From contig DHIR01000228.1 in assembly GCA_002403905.1 (NCBI GenBank), positions 33,719 to 44,938 on the forward strand: DNA of 11,220 bases, given 5' to 3'. The DNA is from Mucilaginibacter sp. UBA4741 (lineage in GTDB: Bacteria; Bacteroidota; Bacteroidia; Sphingobacteriales; Sphingobacteriaceae). Made by a program: the position numbers and the translations under genes. The notes under the pieces are model-generated. The model searched no databases. It was given only the letters and a program-made list of their open reading frames with translations, and was not told the origin of the DNA. Of this stretch, positions 7,765 to 11,220 are shown in pieces; the first letter of the stretch is position 1; each line of letters opens with the position of its first letter.

Positions 7765-9486
7765 ATGAAAACATCGACCTATAAATTTCTGATCATTTGC
7801 TTTTTAGTATCAGGCTTTAATACAGCATTTGCCGAATTTAAACTCCCCGCCATATTTGGCGACAATATGATTCTGCAGCGCGGCATGAAAGTACCGGTAT
7901 ACGGTTGGGGCGAAGTTGGCGAACAGGTGCAGGTTGATTTTATGGGTAAAAGCTATAAAACAACAACAGGTGCCGACGGTAAATGGCTGGTAAAATTAGG
8001 CTCGTATAAAGCGGGCGGCCCTTATACCATGAACGTTAAAAGTAAAAGTACCTCATTAACCTATACCAATATTTTAATAGGCGATGTGTGGGTAGCCTCC
8101 GGACAATCAAACATGGAGTTTGGTATACAAACAGAAAAGCATGCCGCAGATGCTATATCAAAAGCTACTGATGGGCTGATCCACTTTTTTTATGTACCAA
8201 GTAGATTATCCCTACAACCAATGGCTGACATAAATCCACAACCTGCAGAGTCGCCAAACGGTAAGTGGGTGGTTTGTTCGCCGGCGCTATTGGCAAATCC
8301 ACGATATGCATGGCATGGGTTTTCGGCTGTTGGTTATTATTTCGCACAGCAAATACGGCAGTCGGCGGGTGTACCTGTCGGGATGATCGGTACTTATATA
8401 GGTGGCACGCCTGCGCAGGCCTGGATAAGCGCCGAAGGTTTGCAGGAAAGCCCGCCGTTTACCAAATATGTGGATGCCCGGCAAAAACTGGTTGATAATT
8501 TCGAGGCTGATAAAGCTACTTACCCGCAAAGGCAAACGCTTTATCGCGATAGCTTGACAATATGGAACACAGAAGTTGGAAATGCATATGCAGAAGTTAT
8601 AAAGCAATGGAACGTTGATGTAACCCAGGCAAAAGCAGCCGGGCAACCGTTGCCTGCTCGTCCAAAACCATCGCGCCCCGCACCAATTTCGCCCCCTAAT
8701 CCTATCGGTAATAATTTTACACCTGCCGACTGTTTTAATGGAATGATAGCACCCATTTTTGGCTATGGCATAAAAGGGGCGATATGGTACCAGGGAGAAT
8801 CAAACGGTGATAACCTTGCCGATGCTGTTGATTATAAAAATGTGTTCTCACGGATGATAAATGATTGGCGCAAAAAATGGGGACAGGGCGATTTTCCATT
8901 CCTGTATATGCAATTGCCGAATTTTAGGCAGGCTGCCGTAACTCCGTCTGAAAACAACTGGCCCTGGGTGCGCGAGGCGCAGGAAAAAACATTATCGCTA
9001 GCTAAAACAGGCATGCCTGTAGTTATAGACGCGGGTGAACCATTGAATATACACCCAACCAATAAATTGGTGCCAGCAAACAGGTTGGTGTTGGTTGCCC
9101 GCCACAATGTTTATGGCGAAAAGGTAGTAGCATCGGGCCCCATTTATAAATCAATGAAAGTTGATGGCAACAAGATCATCATCAGCTTTAATGAAATAAA
9201 TAAAGGATTGGTTGCTGCCGGTTTGGTTAGCGATGATGTAATAAATACAGATAGCCAGGACTTAAAAGGCTTCGGCATAGCCGGTGCCGACCATAAATTT
9301 GTTTGGGCCAAGGCCACTATACAGGGGAATAAAGTTGTTATTACTGCCGATGGCGTTACTAACCCCGAAGCAGTAAGATATAACTGGGCCGATAACCCGC
9401 CGGGTAATTTGTATAATAAAGATGGTTTGCCTGCAAGGCCGTTCCGTACCGATAATTGGCCGGCGTTGGTGGTCAGTAATAAATAA
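7765..9486 (+). CDS. Secreted SASA-family esterase (sialate O-acetylesterase-like)
   Basis: Exported carbohydrate esterase of the SASA/DUF303 group in the SGNH-hydrolase fold, 573 aa, predicted to remove O-acetyl groups from glycans. A signal peptide spans 1-23 (AFA-E). An N-terminal beta-sandwich follows, with the family opening FGDNMILQRG and VPVYGWG. The nucleophile block is ASGQSNMEF with S115. Further blocks are GTYIGGTPAQAW, WYQGESN (341-347), the FPFLYMQLPNF strand and IHPTNK with H430 as the presumed catalytic histidine. Many homologues have Asp two residues before that His (DIHP); here it is N428, with D422 nearby. The C-terminal beta-domain ends in VRYNWADNPPGNLYNKDGLPARPFRT, cited here only as a family-typical tail. 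It is co-oriented with GH92 and 58 bp downstream, so co-transcription is likely. Sialate is only one possible substrate: related enzymes act on acetylated xylan, pectin or mannan. Confidence 0.9.
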   Translation: MKTSTYKFLIICFLVSGFNTAFAEFKLPAIFGDNMILQRGMKVPVYGWGEVGEQVQVDFMGKSYKTTTGADGKWLVKLGSYKAGGPYTMNVKSKSTSLTYTNILIGDVWVASGQSNMEFGIQTEKHAADAISKATDGLIHFFYVPSRLSLQPMADINPQPAESPNGKWVVCSPALLANPRYAWHGFSAVGYYFAQQIRQSAGVPVGMIGTYIGGTPAQAWISAEGLQESPPFTKYVDARQKLVDNFEADKATYPQRQTLYRDSLTIWNTEVGNAYAEVIKQWNVDVTQAKAAGQPLPARPKPSRPAPISPPNPIGNNFTPADCFNGMIAPIFGYGIKGAIWYQGESNGDNLADAVDYKNVFSRMINDWRKKWGQGDFPFLYMQLPNFRQAAVTPSENNWPWVREAQEKTLSLAKTGMPVVIDAGEPLNIHPTNKLVPANRLVLVARHNVYGEKVVASGPIYKSMKVDGNKIIISFNEINKGLVAAGLVSDDVINTDSQDLKGFGIAGADHKFVWAKATIQGNKVVITADGVTNPEAVRYNWADNPPGNLYNKDGLPARPFRTDNWPALVVSNK

Positions 9487-9491
9487 TAAAT

Positions 9492-9512
9492 TTCTGCGCT
9501 ATGGCGCAAGAA
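9492..9512 (+). terminator. Possible hairpin terminator after the SASA gene
   Basis: TGCGC (9495-9499) pairs with GCGCA (9504-9508) around the loop TATG, extended by TTC/GAA with one bulged base. It lies 6 bp after the SASA stop codon, but no T-run follows, so its role as a terminator is weakly supported. Confidence 0.35.
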
Positions 9513-9516
9513 CGAT

Positions 9517-9655
9517 TGTCATCCTGAGTTATAAAATCCCAACGGGACTTTGAAGGTCAAATGACATGTTACGTTTTAAACTTACGAAGTTTTAAAAACT
9601 TCGTAAGTTTAACATTTTCACAACATGTCATGGTTCGACGGAGCTCAGGATGGCA
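9517..9655. repeat. Nested palindrome, possible MITE/REP-like dispersed repeat
   Basis: Three nested inverted pairs share one centre. The outer pair is TGTCATCCTGAG (9517-9528) with CTCAGGATGGCA (9644-9655), 11 of 12 positions pairing. The middle pair is ATGACATGTT (9561-9570) with AACATGTCAT (9622-9631), perfect. The inner pair is a perfect 17-bp stem, 9576-9592 with 9596-9612, closed by a 3-base loop. The TCATCCTGAG ends resemble intergenic dispersed repeats familiar in many bacterial genomes. It has no coding capacity of its own; whether it is repeated elsewhere cannot be seen from one copy. Confidence 0.6.
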
Positions 9656-9802
9656 CCCAATACCCCATGTCAGTTCGCCTTACAATTCCCTTTCATCCAA
9701 CCAATTGCCCCATCATAAATATTATTATTATTGTAATAATTGTATTACATTTGGTTAACCAAAATTATTAACCTACACCAGTTAAACCCATACCGCTCGC
9801 TT
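9656..9802. other. AT-rich upstream region of the plug/barrel gene
   Basis: This is the rest of the 316-bp non-coding stretch after the SASA gene. It contains a 7-bp dyad ATTATTA (9724-9730) / TAATAAT (9734-9740), the promoter-like box at 9746-9753, and a 14-bp palindrome at 9750-9763. I see no gene in it; the short open frame running through 9561-9758 crosses the palindrome and has no family features. Confidence 0.5.
9746..9763 (+). promoter_or_regulatory. Bacteroidota -7 box overlapping a perfect 14-bp palindrome
   Basis: TACATTTG (9746-9753) matches the Bacteroidota sigma-factor -7 consensus TAnnTTTG and lies 50 bp before the ATG at 9803. No clear -33 TTTG is found at the usual 19-21 bp spacing. 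The palindrome TTTGGTTAACCAAA (9750-9763) overlaps the box and would be well placed as an operator. The binding protein is unknown. Confidence 0.4.
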
Positions 9803-11220
9803 ATGAAAACAACCTTACTGGCTTGTTCATTATTGCTGTCAACCCTATTTTTTAGCCCGGTAAAAGCACAAACCGACACAACGGCAACTATGCCACAATA
9901 TTCCACGCTGCCCGATACTGCAATTTACGACCTGGGGCGCGTCACCATGAAAAAGAAGTTTACCCAGGCCATCACCATCCACGCCTCCGATCTGGAAAAA
10001 ATGCCCTTTACCGATCTGAAAGAGGCCCTTACTTTATACTTTAACGGCGTGTACGGCCAGCAACAAAAATTTGCTTACGTTATTGATGGTGTTTTAAATA
10101 CCGATATTAACGCCTACAGCATATATGATATTGATGAGATAACTATTGTACAAAATGCTGCTACCTCGTTAAATGGTGTATTGCCATCGCAGGTATTGGT
10201 ATTGGTTAAAACCAAACGGGGCGGTCCTAACCAAAAGGGCATAATCGCGACCGGACAATTTAACCAGGTAAAAAAGTATTTTGATTTTAACGCCGGTACG
10301 CCCACTAGTAGAGCCAATAAAGGAAACACCACGCAGGACATTTACCAGCAGTATTATGTATCGGCTTATGTCAATACAAAAACTACAAAGGCCGGGTTAT
10401 CAGCAGATATCCAACACAATGTGTTCCCGCAATATTGGAACAAAAATGTTTATGAATCTTTTAAACCATTAAGCAGTAACCGCTTTAAGTTTAACGGTTA
10501 TTTGGATGCAAAATTAGACGAGAACAATACATTAAGTATTACCGCAGGCTATGTGCCGCAAAATGATAGGGAACTATATAACGATGATGTTGACAGCGGT
10601 GCTACCGTTAACAGGGTAGATCAAAGAACCATCAACCAAAAATTGGGCTATGGTAATATCCAATTTAAAAGCAACATAGCCGACCTGTTTACCAATAACC
10701 TAAGCGCTGGTTTCCAGCGCCGCGAAAGCAAAGCTAACTGGACGGTTACTGATCCGAACGCGCTTGGTTTTAAAAGCATTACCGACAGCACATCGACAGT
10801 AAATAGTTTGATAGTTAAAGATGATTTTTCTTACCAGGGTACTCTGGATGACAATGATGATTTTACGTTTAATGCCAACATTAACGCAACCTATCGCCAG
10901 ACTAATGATACCACAAGGTTAGCTATTACCCGGTTAGTTAATACCACTACCAATACTAATGTAGTTGGGGGCGTGATAAAGCAAAAACTGCTAACAATAA
11001 CCCCATCGATTACTTTAAACTACGTAGATATGATATCGCTGCAGGTTGGTGCGCAACAAATAGCCAATACCAACACGCCATTGTTTAACGGTTCAAGATC
11101 GCCTAAAATACTGCCTTTTGCATCGTTAAATTTCGATGTGTTGAAGGTACTTGATGCTACCGATTCGGTACAGCACCGCAGGAAAATAATTCTTTATGGA
11201 TCGTATGCGAGCAGTATGTC
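9803..11220 (+). CDS. TonB-receptor-like outer-membrane plug/barrel protein (3' end outside window)
   Basis: The frame is open from ATG 9803 to the right edge (472 codons, no stop). The first 22 residues form a signal peptide (cleavage near KA-Q). Residues about 57-141 resemble a TonB-dependent receptor plug: ITIHASDLEKMP (57-68), AYVIDGVLNT (91-100), an IDEITIVQNAAT segment matching the usual 'IESIEVLKGAAA' element, and LVLVKTKRGG like the closing ITTKKG. From about 150 on, alternating polar and hydrophobic strands rich in Asn, Thr and aromatic residues fit an outer-membrane beta-barrel. Between signal peptide and plug there are only about 35 residues, so there is no carboxypeptidase-like N-terminal domain as in typical SusC proteins, and no TonB box that I can recognise. 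Ligand unknown. It may belong to the glycan locus upstream or stand alone. Confidence 0.8.
   Translation, partial: MKTTLLACSLLLSTLFFSPVKAQTDTTATMPQYSTLPDTAIYDLGRVTMKKKFTQAITIHASDLEKMPFTDLKEALTLYFNGVYGQQQKFAYVIDGVLNTDINAYSIYDIDEITIVQNAATSLNGVLPSQVLVLVKTKRGGPNQKGIIATGQFNQVKKYFDFNAGTPTSRANKGNTTQDIYQQYYVSAYVNTKTTKAGLSADIQHNVFPQYWNKNVYESFKPLSSNRFKFNGYLDAKLDENNTLSITAGYVPQNDRELYNDDVDSGATVNRVDQRTINQKLGYGNIQFKSNIADLFTNNLSAGFQRRESKANWTVTDPNALGFKSITDSTSTVNSLIVKDDFSYQGTLDDNDDFTFNANINATYRQTNDTTRLAITRLVNTTTNTNVVGGVIKQKLLTITPSITLNYVDMISLQVGAQQIANTNTPLFNGSRSPKILPFASLNFDVLKVLDATDSVQHRRKIILYGSYASSM

Noticed and set aside
8287..8646. 119-codon minus-strand open frame
   Set aside because: It lies antisense to the SASA gene and has no recognisable domain.
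9561..9758. 65-codon plus-strand open frame in the intergenic region
   Set aside because: It is created by reading through the palindrome, and its product has low-complexity Tyr/Asn runs and no family signal.
1..11220. CRISPR array, tRNA, rRNA or transposase gene
   Set aside because: No regularly spaced direct repeats, no tRNA/rRNA-like sequence and no transposase motifs were seen on either strand.

Overview
The window looks like chromosomal DNA of a Bacteroidota member, most likely of the Sphingobacteriaceae (Mucilaginibacter/Pedobacter-like). This rests on several points. The protein families are typical of that group: a LytS/LytTR pair, a DUF2911 protein, GH92, a SASA-type acetylesterase and a plug/barrel outer-membrane protein. 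Shine-Dalgarno sequences are weak or absent. A Bacteroidota-type -7 box lies ahead of the last gene. The genus assignment is inference from gene content and style only.

Layout. At 1-1434 (+) is an AT-rich AAA+ ATPase with a DUF4143-type C-terminus. Its reading frame is open to the left edge, so its start lies outside the window. Convergent to it, at 1456-3179 (-), a sensor histidine kinase and a LytTR response regulator overlap by four bases and form a two-component operon. A 222-bp divergent intergenic region separates them from a run of plus-strand genes: a secreted DUF2911 protein (3402-4516, interrupted by a one-base frameshift), a perfect intrinsic terminator (4542-4575), ribose-5-phosphate isomerase A (rpiA, from 4625, frameshifted near its 3' end), a secreted GH92 glycosidase (5418-7706) and a secreted SASA-family acetylesterase (7765-9486). 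A 316-bp intergenic region follows, holding a large nested palindrome, a promoter-like box and a 14-bp dyad. The start of a TonB-receptor-like outer-membrane protein (9803 to the right edge) ends the window.

How the genes fit together. GH92 and SASA are close together, co-oriented and both exported, which suggests periplasmic or surface trimming of an acetylated, probably mannose-containing, glycan. The plug/barrel protein downstream could serve uptake, but it has its own promoter-like region and no SusD partner is visible, so that link is speculative. RpiA is a housekeeping pentose-phosphate enzyme. The ATPase is probably a separately acquired gene. I see no convincing undescribed multi-gene system. 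The best leads are the two single-base frameshifts 1.7 kb apart (real lesions or assembly errors), the nested palindrome at 9517-9655, and departures from usual active-site motifs in the GH92 and SASA enzymes.
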